Assembly (NCBI GenBank): GCA_036365145.1
Contig: JAEOAD010000035.1
Span: forward strand, 4,897,501-4,961,500
DNA: 64,000 nucleotides
Direction: 5' to 3'
DNA from: Orientallactaga sibirica
Lineage: Eukaryota; Chordata; Mammalia; Rodentia; Dipodidae
Shown: positions 45,063 to 55,784 of the stretch, piece after piece
Layout: each line of letters begins with the position of its first letter
How positions within the stretch are numbered: position 1 is the stretch's first letter
Program-made: the position numbers and the translations under genes
Notes under the pieces: generated by a model
Databases searched by the model: none
The model's input: the letters and a program-made list of their open reading frames with translations, nothing else
What the model was told of the DNA's origin: nothing

Positions 45063-45634
45063 TTGATACATTCTTGAAACCAATCCTTCGTCAGTTATAT
45101 ACACTAAAATACCTTTTCTTATTTGCAGATCTAGCTTCGCATTACCCTACTAATAATGTGTTGTGCTAGAAATTACGAATTTTAGTATAGTCCCACCAAG
45201 TTTTTTTAATTTATGTTTTGTAATTATCTGATTTGTCTCTTCACTCAGAACCCACATATGTATCTAACAATTTCCCTCTAAGTGTTTAAGGTTTTGTATC
45301 TTACCATTAAATCTTCATTGTTCAAGGAACTTCTTTTCCTGTGTGGTTTGATGTAAGTATCCAATTTCTTTCATATGGATACTCAGCTTTCCCGCCACTA
45401 GGGTCCAGGTCTTGCCCTGGGACCAGCTCCATCTCCTTCAGTCTTCCTCTATAGCCACAGATTGTTCCTTAGCCTGGTGGCCTGTTTTCCCTCTGCACTG
45501 CTGATACCCTCTCTAATGAGCATGGCATCCAAACATCACATGGAACCTGCTTCTCCTTCTCCAGGGTGATTTGGCTATTTGTCATGGTTATTTATTTTTC
45601 AATATAAATGAATATCTTTCCTTTTCATTTCTCT

Positions 45635-45765
45635 TTTTGAGGTAGGGTCTCACTGTAGCCCAGGCTCTCCTGGAACTCTGTAGCCCTAGGCTGACCTTGA
45701 ATTCACAGTGATCCTCCAAGCTTAAAAGAAGGAATCAAAGTCATGCATCACTAGGCCCAGTTTAT
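45635..45765 (-). mobile_element. B1 SINE
   Basis: TTGAGGTAGGGTCTCACTG and CAGGCTCTCCTGGAACTC core, then GTGATCCTCCAAGC and a diverged 5' end ATCACTAGGCCCAG. Confidence 0.8.
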
Positions 45766-45789
45766 GAATGTCTTTTCTTTTTTTTTAGA

Positions 45790-45805
45790 TAAATTTTAAA
45801 ATATT

Positions 45806-45840
<35 letters not shown>

Positions 45841-46018
45841 TTTGAGAGAGAGAGAGAGAGAGAAGAGGCAGATAGAGGCAAGCCAGGGCTTCTATCCACT
45901 GCTAACTCCACATGCATGTGCCACCTTGTGCATCTGGCCTATATGGGTTCTGGGGAATTGAACCTGGATCCTTACCCTTAGCGGGCAACTGTATTAACCA
46001 CTAGCCATCTCTCCAGCT
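45790..46018 (-). mobile_element. DIP-like SINE, form A, with (ATTT)n tail
   Basis: Ten or more TTTA units at 45806-45844, a (GA)n stretch, then head CCACTAGCCATCTCTCCAGC. The TTCGTTTGCAG part of the middle is deleted. Confidence 0.88.
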
Positions 46019-46032
46019 TAGAAAGGTCTTTT

Positions 46033-46183
46033 GTTGTTGTTGGTTTTTCCAAGGTAAGGTCTCACTCCAGGTTGACCTGGAATTCACTATGTAGTCTCAG
46101 GGTGGCCTCGAACTGATGACAATCCTCCTACCTCTGCCTCATAAGTGCTGGGTTTAAAAGTATGTGCCACCACACCTGGCTTG
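46033..46183 (-). mobile_element. B1 SINE
   Basis: TCCAAGGTAAGGTCTCACTCC, TAGTCTCAGGGTGGCCTCG, AAGTGCTGGGTTTAAAAG and GCCACCACACCTGGC. A T27 run follows at 46191-46217. Confidence 0.85.
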
Positions 46184-46240
46184 AATATCTTTTTTTTTTT
46201 TTTTTTTTTTTTTTTTTCTGCCTTATAAAAATGCTTATTT

Positions 46241-46313
46241 CTGGGCTGGAGAGATTTCTTAATGGTTAAGGAGCATGCCTGTGAAGCCTAGAGGCTAAAG
46301 ACCCTGGTGTGCC

Positions 46314-46349
<36 letters not shown>

Positions 46350-46405
46350 GTGTGTGTGGGAGGTGGGGGTGTCTAGTAAATAAATAAATAATAAAATATT
46401 TTTTA
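46241..46405 (+). mobile_element. Internally deleted DIP-like SINE
   Basis: Only 165 bp. The head (GGCTGGAGAGATTTCTTAATGG) runs to AAGCCTAGAGGCT, then jumps straight to GACCCTGGTGTGCCC and the tail; the B box and middle are missing. A perfect 14-bp target duplication AAAAATGCTTATTT lies at 46227-46240 and 46406-46419. Confidence 0.9.
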
Positions 46406-46756
46406 AAAAATGCTTATTTATGGGGTATAGAAATTCAATTTTAAAGTATTAATCTTAGATCCAGGAACCTTGCTAAACTCTTTCATTAATTCTAGCAATT
46501 GTTTCTCAATGATTTAAATGTGGTCTTTTCTTGTGGGAGAAAAAATTATTTTATTCACTAATGACAGTTTTGTTCCAAATGTATCCAACTGTTTCTTATT
46601 TTAAGGAAAATTCTTCTGTTTTACTGTTAAGTACAATATCTACTGAGGCTTTTAGCTTGCTAAGAGTTTGTTTCATGAATGTTAGTTAAATTTTATTGAG
46701 TGACTTCTCTTCCTCTGATAAGATAATCATTCAGTTTTAGATTTAGAATAAGCTCT

Positions 46757-47112
46757 CTGTGGTGGTTTGAATGTGAAATGTCCACAATAGGTTCATGTAT
46801 TTAACTATGGAACCTCCAGCTGGCAGCACTGTTCTGGAAATTTGTAGAACCTTGAGGAGGTGGAGCCCTGCTGGATGAAGGATGTTTTTCTGGGTAAGTG
46901 GCGAGGTTTCATAGTCAGTCCTACTTGTTCTCGTGCTCTCTACTTCCTCCTTGCTGGTGTGATGATGCGGCACTGGCCTCCCACTCCTGCCATGCTCTCC
47001 CCACCATGAAGGACTCTGCCCTCTGGAACTATAAGACAAATTTAACCCCTTTCCTTCCTTAAACTGTTTCTGGTCTGGTACTATGTCCCAGCATTGACAA
47101 AGTAACTGATAT
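46757..47112 (+). mobile_element. GTGGTTTGAAT-type rodent interspersed repeat, in L1
   Basis: GTGGTGGTTTGAATGTGAAATG start, AGGAGGTGGAGCCCTGCTGG, CCCACCATGAAGGACTCTG and a CATTGACAAAGTAACTGATA end. It is about 355 bp, the best-preserved copy of this family here. Confidence 0.7.
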
Positions 47113-47394
47113 ACCTGCTTTCTTTGGAATCATTCAATATGATCTTAGTCATGTGCTGTTTATTTATAGCATTGCCTTTAATATATTGCTTGCTAACATG
47201 TTCTGAAAAAGATTCCTGTGTATGTTTTCATGACATTGATTGGGCATCATTTCTTTTGCAATTGCTGTGTTTGGTTTGAGAATTATAAAATGAGTTGGGA
47301 ATCATTCCCATTTTGTTTTTATCTCAAAAGTATTTGATATAATATGTAAGCTACATTGAATGCTTTAAAAGTAGTCTAAAATTTAAGTTGTGCG

Positions 47395-47700
47395 AGTTCA
47401 TGGATGCAGTGGGCTTGTCATTCAGATGATGGAGAACCATGGCACTCCTCCCCATCCTTGAGCTCCTTTCAGTCTTCCTGCCTCATCTTCCACGATGTTC
47501 TTTGAGTCCTGGAGCAGATGGTGATGTCCTCCCTGAGGAGCTAACAGCAGTTAACCCTTGCTGGGGGAAGGGGATCATTCTATGTGATGTCATCACTGGT
47601 ACGTGATGAGAAAGATGGTAAGATTGATGGGGGAGGGAAGGGTAATGTGGAGTACATATAGTCAAAATGCAATAGATGTATGAAAATGTAAAAAAATCAG
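47395..47700 (+). mobile_element. Possible rodent L1 3' UTR fragment
   Basis: Ends in GGGGGAGGGAAGGGTAATGT and AGTCAAAATGCAATAGATG plus GTATGAAAATGTAAAAAAATC, a purine-rich ending like the L1 3' UTR at 14001-14690. The 5' part is unassigned. Confidence 0.4.
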
Positions 47701-47915
47701 TCTGTGATGGGCAATATAAAACAAATGATGTCTTATCTATTGATAACTCAAGAGTGGATGACAAGAAAGATGACATGGTGGGGAAAGATTAAATCTTATA
47801 AGCAGAAAATGTGCAGTTGGATGGTTAAAGTTGCCTTTTTTTAATTGTGTAAATTTGACCAAGGGGCCTCTTCTGATGTGTGATTTTCCTACATAAAAAA
47901 GAACGAGTTTTTTTT

Positions 47916-48058
47916 AAGTCTGGCACAGAGGTACACATTGGTCATCCCAACACTTGGGAGGGAGAAAAAAAGTTTATAAGTTGAAGCCAGGCCGAAATCC
48001 AAAGCAAGCTCAAGTCCAGCTTAGTTTGATAAAAAAAAAAAAAAAAAAAAAAAAAAAG
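47916..48058 (+). mobile_element. B1-like SINE with A29 tail
   Basis: GTCTGGCACAGAGGTACACATTGG and CATCCCAACACTTGGGAGGG echo the B1 5' half. The rest is diverged, and a poly-A run occupies about 48029-48057. Confidence 0.55.
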
Positions 48059-48059
48059 T

Positions 48060-48890
48060 GACAGGGTGGAGGTCATAAATACATGCACTAAAAATAAATG
48101 TAGCAATCTATGTAAAATACTTGTAGGTGGCTAGAGTACCATGATAAATGTTATCCTGTCATCCTCCACCCTACCACATTTTCCATAAATTTTGCCAAGG
48201 AGAAATAAATACGTTCTTGTTTTTAAATTCATTCTCTATCACTGATTTCAAACTAGTGTGCCTCTGAAAATCCCCAACCTGTGGGAAGCGAAAGGACATG
48301 GGATGGTGCAGCTTTAAGAACACATGGGCAACCTCCCTGGGTTAACACTCGAATTCTACATGTTTGGTCTTTGTTTGATCTCTGAACCAGATCTCTTGGC
48401 AAGTTCAATAAACTTCTCTTACCCAAGATTAGACACACCTAGAGGCACAAAATCTGAGGAGCACACAAGATTTGCAGCTGGGCTTAGAGACAGCTGGGCT
48501 GAGAGTGGCACTAAGAACTGTGTGACAGATTTCATGCCTCTCTAAGACCTTCTCTCGTTAGCTGACAAGATTCATCTGAGACCACACATTGGATGTGGCA
48601 TCCTGGGAGCCAGGATGGAAACCCTCTCCATCAACGAAAACCAAAATACCTTCCACTCTAAACCCTCACTTACTACTGATGTTAACTCTTGAATCAATTC
48701 TGAATCAAAATCTGATGTGTATCAGAAGCTTATGCTGAGGTGTGAAAATCAGAAACTGAATTATAAGTAATTCACATGAGTAATTTGAAGATGGAAATTG
48801 ACTGGAGAAATATATCCCTTTTTGATATTCTAGGTAATATGCTTTACTGAAAATGTAGAGCTCCAAGCTTGTTAGGAAAAGTCTGCTATC
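48060..48890. other. No recognised element
   Basis: Single-copy-like DNA. A 111-codon minus-strand frame (48705-49040) extends into the next region and shows no domain. Confidence 0.4.
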
Positions 48891-48894
48891 TACT

Positions 48895-48995
48895 CGCCCA
48901 TTAGTATGTTGGGAGTAAGGATCAAGTCTCTCTGCTGTTTTTAAATGCTTGGCATGATGCTGACACACAGAATAGCTGCTCAATAGGGATTTTTT
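48895..48995 (+). mobile_element. MIR/L2-like 3' end
   Basis: GCTTGGCATGATGCTGACACAC and AGCTGCTCAATAGGGATTTTTTGAA echo the shared 3' end of MIR and L2 elements. Confidence 0.4.
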
Positions 48996-49351
48996 GAACA
49001 ATCTACTTTTCTCTGAATTCAATTTGTATTGTGTATGCATTGGTGTCTGTGCCCCTCTGACCTCCTGATCTCCTATTCACCTCCTCTTCTTACTAGAGGA
49101 TTTCTAAGGCATCCTTTCAGGAGACAGCTCCCTAAGATTGACCATGCTCTCTGTCCCCTCCTCCCCAACATTGGCCATCCCTTTGCTCCTCAGTGTTTGG
49201 CGTATGGCTGGATTATTTTTCACATGTCCTGAAATTGTCTTGTTGACAATACTTGTTTTTTTTCCCTCAACTGAAGATTTGATGAATGTCTGAAACTAAC
49301 CTAGACATTTACTCATCTACCCAATAAATACATCTCAACATGGAATACAGA

Positions 49352-49560
49352 GAAGCCAAAGATCTGGTTCAGTGGGGGTAAAGTGCTTGCCATGCATACA
49401 TGAGGACCTAGGTTCAGATCCCTGGCACCCACATAAATGCTAGGCATGATGACACATGCTGGGGAGGCAGAGACAGGTGGATCCCTGGGGCTTGTTAACT
49501 AGCTAATCTAGCCAAACCAATTAGATCTAGGTTCCACATAAGACCATGTGTCAAAAAATA
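49352..49560 (+). mobile_element. B4 SINE, left part
   Basis: AGATCTGGTTCAGTGGGGGT head, GGTTCAGATCCCTGGCACCC, GGGGAGGCAGAGACAGGTGG and CTAGCCAAACCAATTAGATC. It is interrupted by a SINE dimer and resumes at about 50067. Confidence 0.75.
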
Positions 49561-49566
49561 AGATGG

Positions 49567-49738
49567 GGTTGGAGTGATGGCTCAGCAGTTGGGGCCCTTG
49601 CAAAGGCTCTGTGAAGCCTAAAGACACAGGTTCAATTCCCCAGTACCCACATAAGCCAAATGCACAAGGTGACACATGTGTCTGGAGTTCACTTGCAGTG
49701 GCTGGAGGCCCTGGCCCACCCATTCTCTTTCTATCTGC

Positions 49739-49802
<64 letters not shown>

Positions 49803-49812
49803 TAAATAAATT
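49567..49812 (+). mobile_element. DIP-like SINE, form A (first of a dimer)
   Basis: Head GGAGTGATGGCTCAGCAGTTG, middle GTGTCTGGAGTTCACTTGC, then (CT)n and (CA)n (49768-49800). A short insertion with TTGCAAAGGCTCTG sits before AAGCCTAAAGAC. Confidence 0.85.
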
Positions 49813-49823
49813 TTTAAAAATAG

Positions 49824-49973
49824 GGCTGGAGAGATGGCTTAGCAGTTAAGGTGTTTGCCTGCAAAGCCAAAGGACCTTGGTTCAATTCCCCAGGACCCAC
49901 ATAAGCCAGATGTACAAGGTGGTGCATGCTTCTGGAGTTTGTTTGCAGCAGCTGAAGGTCCTGGCATACCCAT

Positions 49974-50016
<43 letters not shown>

Positions 50017-50066
50017 TTCTCTGCCTCTTTCCCTCTCTCATAAATAAATAAATAATAAAACTAAAT
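49824..50066 (+). mobile_element. DIP-like SINE, form A (second of a dimer)
   Basis: Head GGGCTGGAGAGATGGCTTAGC, B box GGTTCAATTCCCC, long pyrimidine tract (49973-50040), AAATAAATAAATAAT tail. One AAATAAGATGG duplication (49556-49566, 50067-50077) brackets both units. Confidence 0.9.
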
Positions 50067-50215
50067 AAATAAGATGGAGAGAGCAATTGAGGAACTAATG
50101 CCAACCTCTGAGCTCTACACACACACATGCATGCACACTCATACATATGCATGTGCTTGCACACATATGAACATGTATATATACATAGACACACTACAGA
50201 CACACGCAGAAATGG
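50067..50215 (+). mobile_element. B4 SINE, right part
   Basis: AGATGGAGAGAGCAATTGAGG, then TGCCAACCTCTGAGCTCTAC and a CA-rich tail with CATGCA interruptions (50116-50205). Confidence 0.75.
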
Positions 50216-50395
50216 AATAGAGAAAAGGAAGAAGAAATAAAGAAAGCGAGAAAGGCAGAGTAGGGAGTACTCCATGCCTAATCCACACTGCTAGGAGATG
50301 GAGGGTTATGGCCACATTAGCTGAAGAAAACGATTCCTCTGGAGTCATTCTTCAGTAGGAGGCAAACAGAAATGGGGGAAACCCTCGGAGGTCAC

Positions 50396-50940
50396 AAACC
50401 ATGGAGAAAGAAGCAGGTGCTGGCTCTTCTTTCAATGCAGCTCTTAGGTGGCCATGATGGTTTGAATATAAAATGTACCCCATAGCCTCCTGTGTTTGTG
50501 AAACCATGGAGAAAGAAGCAGGTGCTGGCTCTTCTTTCAATGCAGCTCTCCTGTGTTTGTGGCCACATGGGTTTGAATACAAAATATCTCACTCCCACAT
50601 GTGGCCATGATGGTTTGAATATAAAATGTACCCCATAGCCTCCTGTGTTTGTGATTACGCTTCACAGTAATTGCAGAGGGGTAGAGCCTTATGGGAGGTG
50701 GAGCCTTGCTGGAGGAGGTGTGTTACTGGGCATAATATCTCATAAGCCATGATGGTTTGGAAATGTACCCCATAGCCTCCTGTGTTTGTATTATCTCACA
50801 GTAATTGCACATGTGGAGCCTTGCTGGAGGAGGTGTGTTATTGGGTATAAGCCTTGGGGTATAATATCTCACTCCCACATGTCAGTGTCTCTGAGCTCTC
50901 TCTCTCTCTCTCTCTCTCTCCTGCTGTAGAGCTGTGTCGG
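50396..50940 (+). repeat. Shuffled short duplications in a GTGGTTTGAAT-type repeat
   Basis: A 49-bp block occurs at 50396-50444 and 50501-50549. A 51-bp block starting GGCCATGATGGTTTGAATAT occurs at 50450-50500 and 50603-50653, with a third shortened copy at 50746-50790. AAATATCTCACTCCCACATG (50582-50601), TAATATCTCACTCCCACATG (50862-50881) and GTGGAGCCTTGCTGGAGGAG (50699 and 50814) also recur, in changed order. Confidence 0.9.
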
Positions 50941-51149
50941 CTGCCTGCCCGCTCCTGCCAAGGAAGTGAATTGAGGTTAAGCCTTCTTGATCAGTCCAGA
51001 TCACTCAATGCTGATCTGAGGGTGATGTCTAACATGAGGCATGATGGGAGCATTGACTCACTCTCATGGTGATGAGTGGCTGGAAGCAGGATCTTCCTTT
51101 ACTGTGCTGAATTCTGCTTGGAGCTGGGCAGTCAATGGAGGAGATAAAT

Positions 51150-51320
51150 GTCCCATTTGTTTGTTTTCCAATTGCATAACTGTTTATTGAATATCTGCTA
51201 TATTCTGGGAACTATTCCAGATACTATTATTCACTGATGAACAAACATCCCAGACATGATCCTTCCCTCTAAGAGTTTATATTCTAGTGGAGAAATACTG
51301 GTAATAAGGAAGTAAAATGG
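51150..51320 (-). mobile_element. Ancient L2/MIR-class fragment
   Basis: TTTATTGAATATCTGCTATATTCTGGGAACTATTCCAG, ATGAACAAACATCCC and GAGTTTATATTCTAGTGGAG follow an order common in mammalian-wide ancient repeats. Exact family not decided. Confidence 0.45.
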
Positions 51321-51559
51321 ACAAGATCATTTTAGAGTAATATAGACTGTGAAAGGTTGTAAAGGATCATGCGGTAGACAAGGTATTATTCAACCCAAAA
51401 TATATGACTGTTGTTTTTGAAAAAGTCTCCAAAAATGCTTTATAAGCTTATTATCCTCAGATAATTAATTGTGTCTTTCAATGTCAGGTTAGTTTCACGT
51501 TGGATCTCTGTCTATCAGCCCCCCCCCTTTTTTCATCTAAAACTTACTGAAGCGCTTGT

Positions 51560-51665
51560 GTAATACCTCATCTCAAGTTAGTCCTCACAAGAGCAACGTG
51601 AAGTTACTGCAATCACCAATGCAGCTATTTTACAGCTGAAAAACTCTGAAGCTGACTGGCACAAC
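51560..51665 (-). mobile_element. MIR-like fragment
   Basis: TTAGTCCTCACAAGAGCAACG and GCTATTTTACAGCTGAAAAACTC resemble the reverse MIR core. Diverged. Confidence 0.4.
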
Positions 51666-51805
51666 ATACTGCCCTCCAGATGAGGGCAATGATCTATGAT
51701 GGCCAAGGCTCCATCTGGAGCAGGAACCAGATTGTTTCCCTGGGACAAAGGTCCTGATAACAACCTTCCAGACTGCTTTGCAGAACCTGAACGGAGACAA
51801 TGATG

Positions 51806-52252
51806 GGTGTGATGGCTTATATTCACTGTCAACTTGACAGGACCTAGAATCACTTGTAAGGGGCTATCTAAACTAGATTAGCCTCTGGGCATGTCTATGG
51901 GGGCTTATCCTGATTAGATTAAAACTCCTTGGTCAGTCCAGACACACCATAGCGATCTGAGAGTGATGATGGGGAAGGGGGTGGGAAAACCTACCTTAAC
52001 TATGGATGAAACCACTCCATGGCTGGGGTTCTGGACTGCATGGAAAGGAGAGAGCTGACTGAGCACCAACCTTCATCACTCTGCTTCCTCACTGTGAACT
52101 AAGTGTAACCAGATGACTCAAGCTCCTGTCGCCATACCTTCCCCACGCTGATGGACTATAACCTACAGCTATAAGCAGAAGTAAACCCTCACTTCCTCAA
52201 ACTGATTTTTTTTTGGCCAGATATTTTGTCTCAGCAATGAACAGATACAATG
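51806..52252 (+). mobile_element. Rodent interspersed repeat (TCAACTTGACAGGA type)
   Basis: TATATTCACTGTCAACTTGACAGG, GCCTCTGGGCATGTCTATG, CCATGGCTGGGGTTCTGG and ACCTTCCCCACGCTGATGG appear in the order I know from a widespread rodent repeat. Its last 150 bp resemble the end of the copy at 46757. Name withheld. Confidence 0.65.
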
Positions 52253-52829
52253 GATGAGGCCACACCTTGAGTTGGATGGTTTAATGATACAAAGCTCTTG
52301 CCTCCTGCCCCCATCATTCTTCTGTTTAGAGTCAAAGCTCATGCCGCTATCCAGAAGAAGAATGCTGGATCCATTTATCTGCTTCTCTTCCAGCTGGGCA
52401 GCAACTAAACCTTCTTTCTCCGATTTTCACAAGCAAATAGTAAATGAACGATCTGAAGCTGAGAATGGCCTAAGATCATTCAGAGCAGTTATGTTTTGAG
52501 GTCACAACATAGAGGCCTATCCCCTTCTTGATTCCAGAGCTCCTAATTAGTCCTTCCAATGAAAGAATGCTCCAAACAGCTATTCTCTATTTCTCCAGGG
52601 TATAAAGGGAGGTATGAGATCACTAAGGATACGCACTGCTAGATATAGTGAGACGTAAGGAAGCTTAGGAAGTTTCTCTTCTTTGTAACATGGGTTATCA
52701 ACCTATTGCCTCTGGGTAAAGTACAGATTAGATACCTATTGCCTTGGCACAAACATGCCCACTTATTTACATGTCCTCTCCAGCTGCTTTTGCACTATAA
52801 GGATGGAGCTGAACAGTCTCATGTGAGAC

Positions 52830-53190
52830 AGTATTAGTTACTCTCTCATTGCTGGGACAAAATACATAAATAACTTATGGAAGGAAGGAAAGGGTTTATT
52901 TTGGCTTACAGTTCCAGAGGGCAAAGTCCAACGTGGCAGGGAAGGCTTGGCAGGAGCAGGAAGCCAGCTCACATTATCCCATCAGCAGGGAGGGTCTAGC
53001 TAGAACAGAAACAATAAGCAGGGATGTGATGCACCATCTCAAGGTCTGTCCAGTTCACAGTGATGCACTTCTTCCAGCATGGCTCCACCCCAAACAGTTG
53101 CAAAAACCTTCTAAAACAGTACAACCAGTTGGCAATTAAATATTCAAACACAAGAGTCTTATGGGGATCATTTTACTGTCAAACCACCTC
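52830..53190 (-). mobile_element. Rodent interspersed repeat, reverse copy
   Basis: AGTTACTCTCTCATTGCTGGGACAAAATAC, GTTTATTTTGGCTTACAGTTCC and GGAGCAGGAAGCCAGCTCAC are the reverse of the 3' half of the family at 51806. It faces that copy about 580 bp away. Confidence 0.6.
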
Positions 53191-53935
53191 AGAGGCCTTG
53201 TGGTCTACAAAGCTTAAAAGCCTTACTATCTGCTGATTTTCAGAAAATATTTGTTCATCTTTGATGTAGACTACTAGGTTGGGTTTTACAAGGATGGAAG
53301 TATGTTTCTATCCCACACTAAGAAAGGGTTTAATTAAAATTAATGAACTTTATAGCTCGAGATGGGAAGATGTATGCTTCTGTGATGGTCAAAACAGGCC
53401 CGTCCCTCATGAGTAGGGCCCTCCTACCCATGTCTTCCAGCTGTCTTCAAGCCCTGATTTGATTTGTTTTGCATTGCCTGAGTTGTGTTTAAGGTTATGT
53501 GTGGCTGACAGCGATTTCCCAAATTACACTACAGACTGCCTGTAAGCACTGAACAATTGTGGGGTTAACTGGGTGGGATAAATTCCACCTGCCAGGGAAC
53601 TTGGGGTACTGCTTGTATTTGTGTTAACTCTGTCCCTGTTGCTATTTGAATTATACATGAAGAGATTGTACCTCCACATCACACCAGTCACCAATATTAT
53701 TGCTATGATCGCTAATAAAACTGTAAATGTATTATTACATTGATAACATAATTGTAGCATTGCTATAGTAACTAACAGTAGTAGTATACAAGATTATTAG
53801 GTATCTTTTTAAAAAGTTTTTACTTTGAATAAGCAAGAACTGGTATTAGGAGTATGAAATAGTAATTGATAAGCAATTCTTATTGATGAAATCAAAGAAA
53901 CAGAACTGAGCACTTATGAATTCCTTTAGAAAATA

Positions 53936-53973
<38 letters not shown>

Positions 53974-54105
53974 CCTTCCCTTTTGGAAAAGCATTCACTA
54001 ATGGCAAATTACTGATTTTTCTATCCCTAAGAAGCTCATGAATATTTTGCTACTTCAGTTCGATTAAAATATTGCCTTTTGCTTTTTGATTCCACATCAA
54101 GAGTC
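53191..54105. other. No recognised element, with (CT)n
   Basis: Single-copy-like DNA containing a (CT)n tract at 53941-53971. Confidence 0.4.
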
Positions 54106-54116
54106 TGAATGGTATT

Positions 54117-54337
54117 TCTTTGTTTTAAATATATTTTTTATTTATTTGAGAGAAAGAGGCAGAAAGAGAGAGAGAGAGAAGGAGAGAATGGGGTACCAGG
54201 GCATCTAGCCACTGCATATGAACTCCAGATGCATGAGCCCCCTTGTGCATCTGGCTTAGATGGGTCCTGGAGAATTCAACTGGGGTCCTTTGGATTTGTA
54301 GGCAACCTCCTTAATCACTAAGCCATCTCTCCATCCA
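54117..54337 (-). mobile_element. DIP-like SINE, form A
   Basis: Reverse copy with TTTATTTATTTGAGAG tail side and head CACTAAGCCATCTCTCCATC. A perfect 11-bp target duplication TGAATGGTATT lies at 54106-54116 and 54338-54348. Confidence 0.92.
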
Positions 54338-54679
54338 TGAATGGTATTACTTAAACACGGGTCTTCATCTTTCTGCTCTCTCCTGTGAGGTGCCTCCATC
54401 AGCATGGATGCACTGTTCTGGCACAAATAGAAGCCAGGCTGCCAGTGAGCCTCAAACCTTCCACCCTACCCCAGCTGCCTCCTTCTACTTATTTTCAGAA
54501 CCACTTCTCAGCATAGCACAGTGAAAATGTGTGAGATGGGAATCAGCCAGACTGGATATCCACCTGGAAAAGCACACGTCTATTTGGTAGTTCCAGCCAC
54601 ACACCACTCCTAAAGGCAGGCCCTCTTGTAGGCGGCTCCCTCTGCCTTGTCTGCCACTTGCCCTCCTTCATTCAGATCA

Positions 54680-55335
54680 GGAAAGCAAACTCCTAGAGTG
54701 AAAAAACAAATCATAGGCCAGGAGAAAATATTCTCTAAAGACATATGAGGGAGGGATAGCTTTTCCAGCGAGCGATACAAAGAACCCTTGAAACTCAGCA
54801 ATCAGAAATCAAGGGGTCTGAGTTTTAAATGAAACACAAACCAGAATAAACAGCTCTACAAAGAAGGTATGCAGATGAAAATTAAACATATGAAAAGATC
54901 TCCACATAAGCATAGGAAAAGATCTCCATATCCTATAATCAGGAAATTACAAATAAACAATGAGGTATCAATACACTTCTATTAAAAATAACCAAAATGG
55001 GGACAACACCAGACAGAATGTGGAGCAATAGGACAGCTTACGCATTGCTCGTGAGAATGCAAAATATGGCTACTTCTAAAAATGGTCAGGCGGTGTCTTA
55101 CAAAAGTAAGTATCCATCTACCATATAATCCAGCCACCATGATCCTTGATATATACCCAACCAAAGGAGCAGATACTGTACACAGGTATTCACAGGAGTT
55201 TATTCACAACTGACAAGACTTGGAAGCAATCAAGATACTCATGAGCAAGTAAATGAGAAAATAACATGTAGCATGTCCACACAATGAACTGATTCAACAC
55301 TGAGAAGAAATAAGGTATGAAGCCATGAGAAAATA
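54680..55335 (+). mobile_element. Old L1, ORF2 end and 3' region
   Basis: GAGAAAATATTCTCTAAAGAC, AACCCTTGAAACTCAGCAATC, GAATGTGGAGCAATAGGACAG, ATAATCCAGCCACCATGATCC and GACTTGGAAGCAATCAAGATAC keep the order of the mammalian L1 ORF2 C-terminus and beyond. Frameshifted and non-functional. Confidence 0.7.
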
Positions 55336-55339
55336 TAAA

Positions 55340-55566
55340 AAGGGTTGGGGAGAAGGTTCAGTGTGGAAATCACTTATCACGCAAGTAAGAGGACCTGAGT
55401 TTGTATCCCCAGCACCCACATAAATACTGGGCATAAAAAAAAATCAGTACTGGGCATGGCTGTCCATGCCTGTAGTCCCAGCACTAGGCTGGCAGACAGA
55501 GGGTCCCTGGGATATGCTGGTGAACTAGTCTAGCCAAATAAGTGAGCTCTAGGTTCAGTAAAAAAG
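55340..55566 (+). mobile_element. B4 SINE, split by B1
   Basis: GAGAAGGTTCAGTGTGGAAATC head, GTTTGTATCCCCAGCACCC, CATGCCTGTAGTCCCAGCAC, CTAGTCTAGCCAAATAAGTG. A 3' tail (GAGATTGAGGTAGACAAC, CA-rich) reappears at 55965-56085. Confidence 0.7.
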
Positions 55567-55575
55567 ACCCTACCT

Positions 55576-55723
55576 AGCCGGTTGTGGTGGTGCACGCGTT
55601 TAATACCAGCCCTTGGGAGGCAGAGGTAGGAGGATCGTCATGAGTTCGAGGCCACCCTGAGACTACATAGTGAATTTCAGGTCAGCCTGGACTTGAGAGA
55701 GACCCTGCCTAGAAAAAGAAAAA

Positions 55724-55754
<31 letters not shown>
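55576..55754 (+). mobile_element. B1 SINE, in B4
   Basis: AGCCGGTTGTGGTGGTGCAC, GGCCACCCTGAGACTACATAG and an (AAAT)n tail. ACCCTACCT at 55567-55575 and again at about 55756-55764 is the target duplication. Confidence 0.9.
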
Positions 55755-55784
55755 ACCCTACCTCAAAATAAAAATTAGGCAAAG

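Larger units (their letters stand above)
44160..47390 (-). mobile_element. Old L1 (3' region and ORF2), cut by six insertions
   Basis: Reading right to left on the minus strand, ORF2-like sequence (46414-47390) gives way to 3' sequence toward 44160. Signs are TTAACTTGCATTTCTCTGATTACTG near 44715, TTTCATATGGATACTC near 45370, and CTTGCTAAACTCTTTCATTAATTC near 46470. Insertions at 44837, 45635, 45790, 46033, 46241 and 46757 divide it. No long ORF2 frame survives. Boundaries are approximate. Confidence 0.6.

Noticed and set aside
49814..50275. 153-codon minus-strand frame
   Set aside because: It reads the reverse of a SINE, its (CT)n tract and a B4 CA tail.
50396..50940. CRISPR-like spaced repeats
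   Set aside because: Eukaryotic repeat DNA; block lengths vary, order is shuffled and spacers are themselves repeated blocks.
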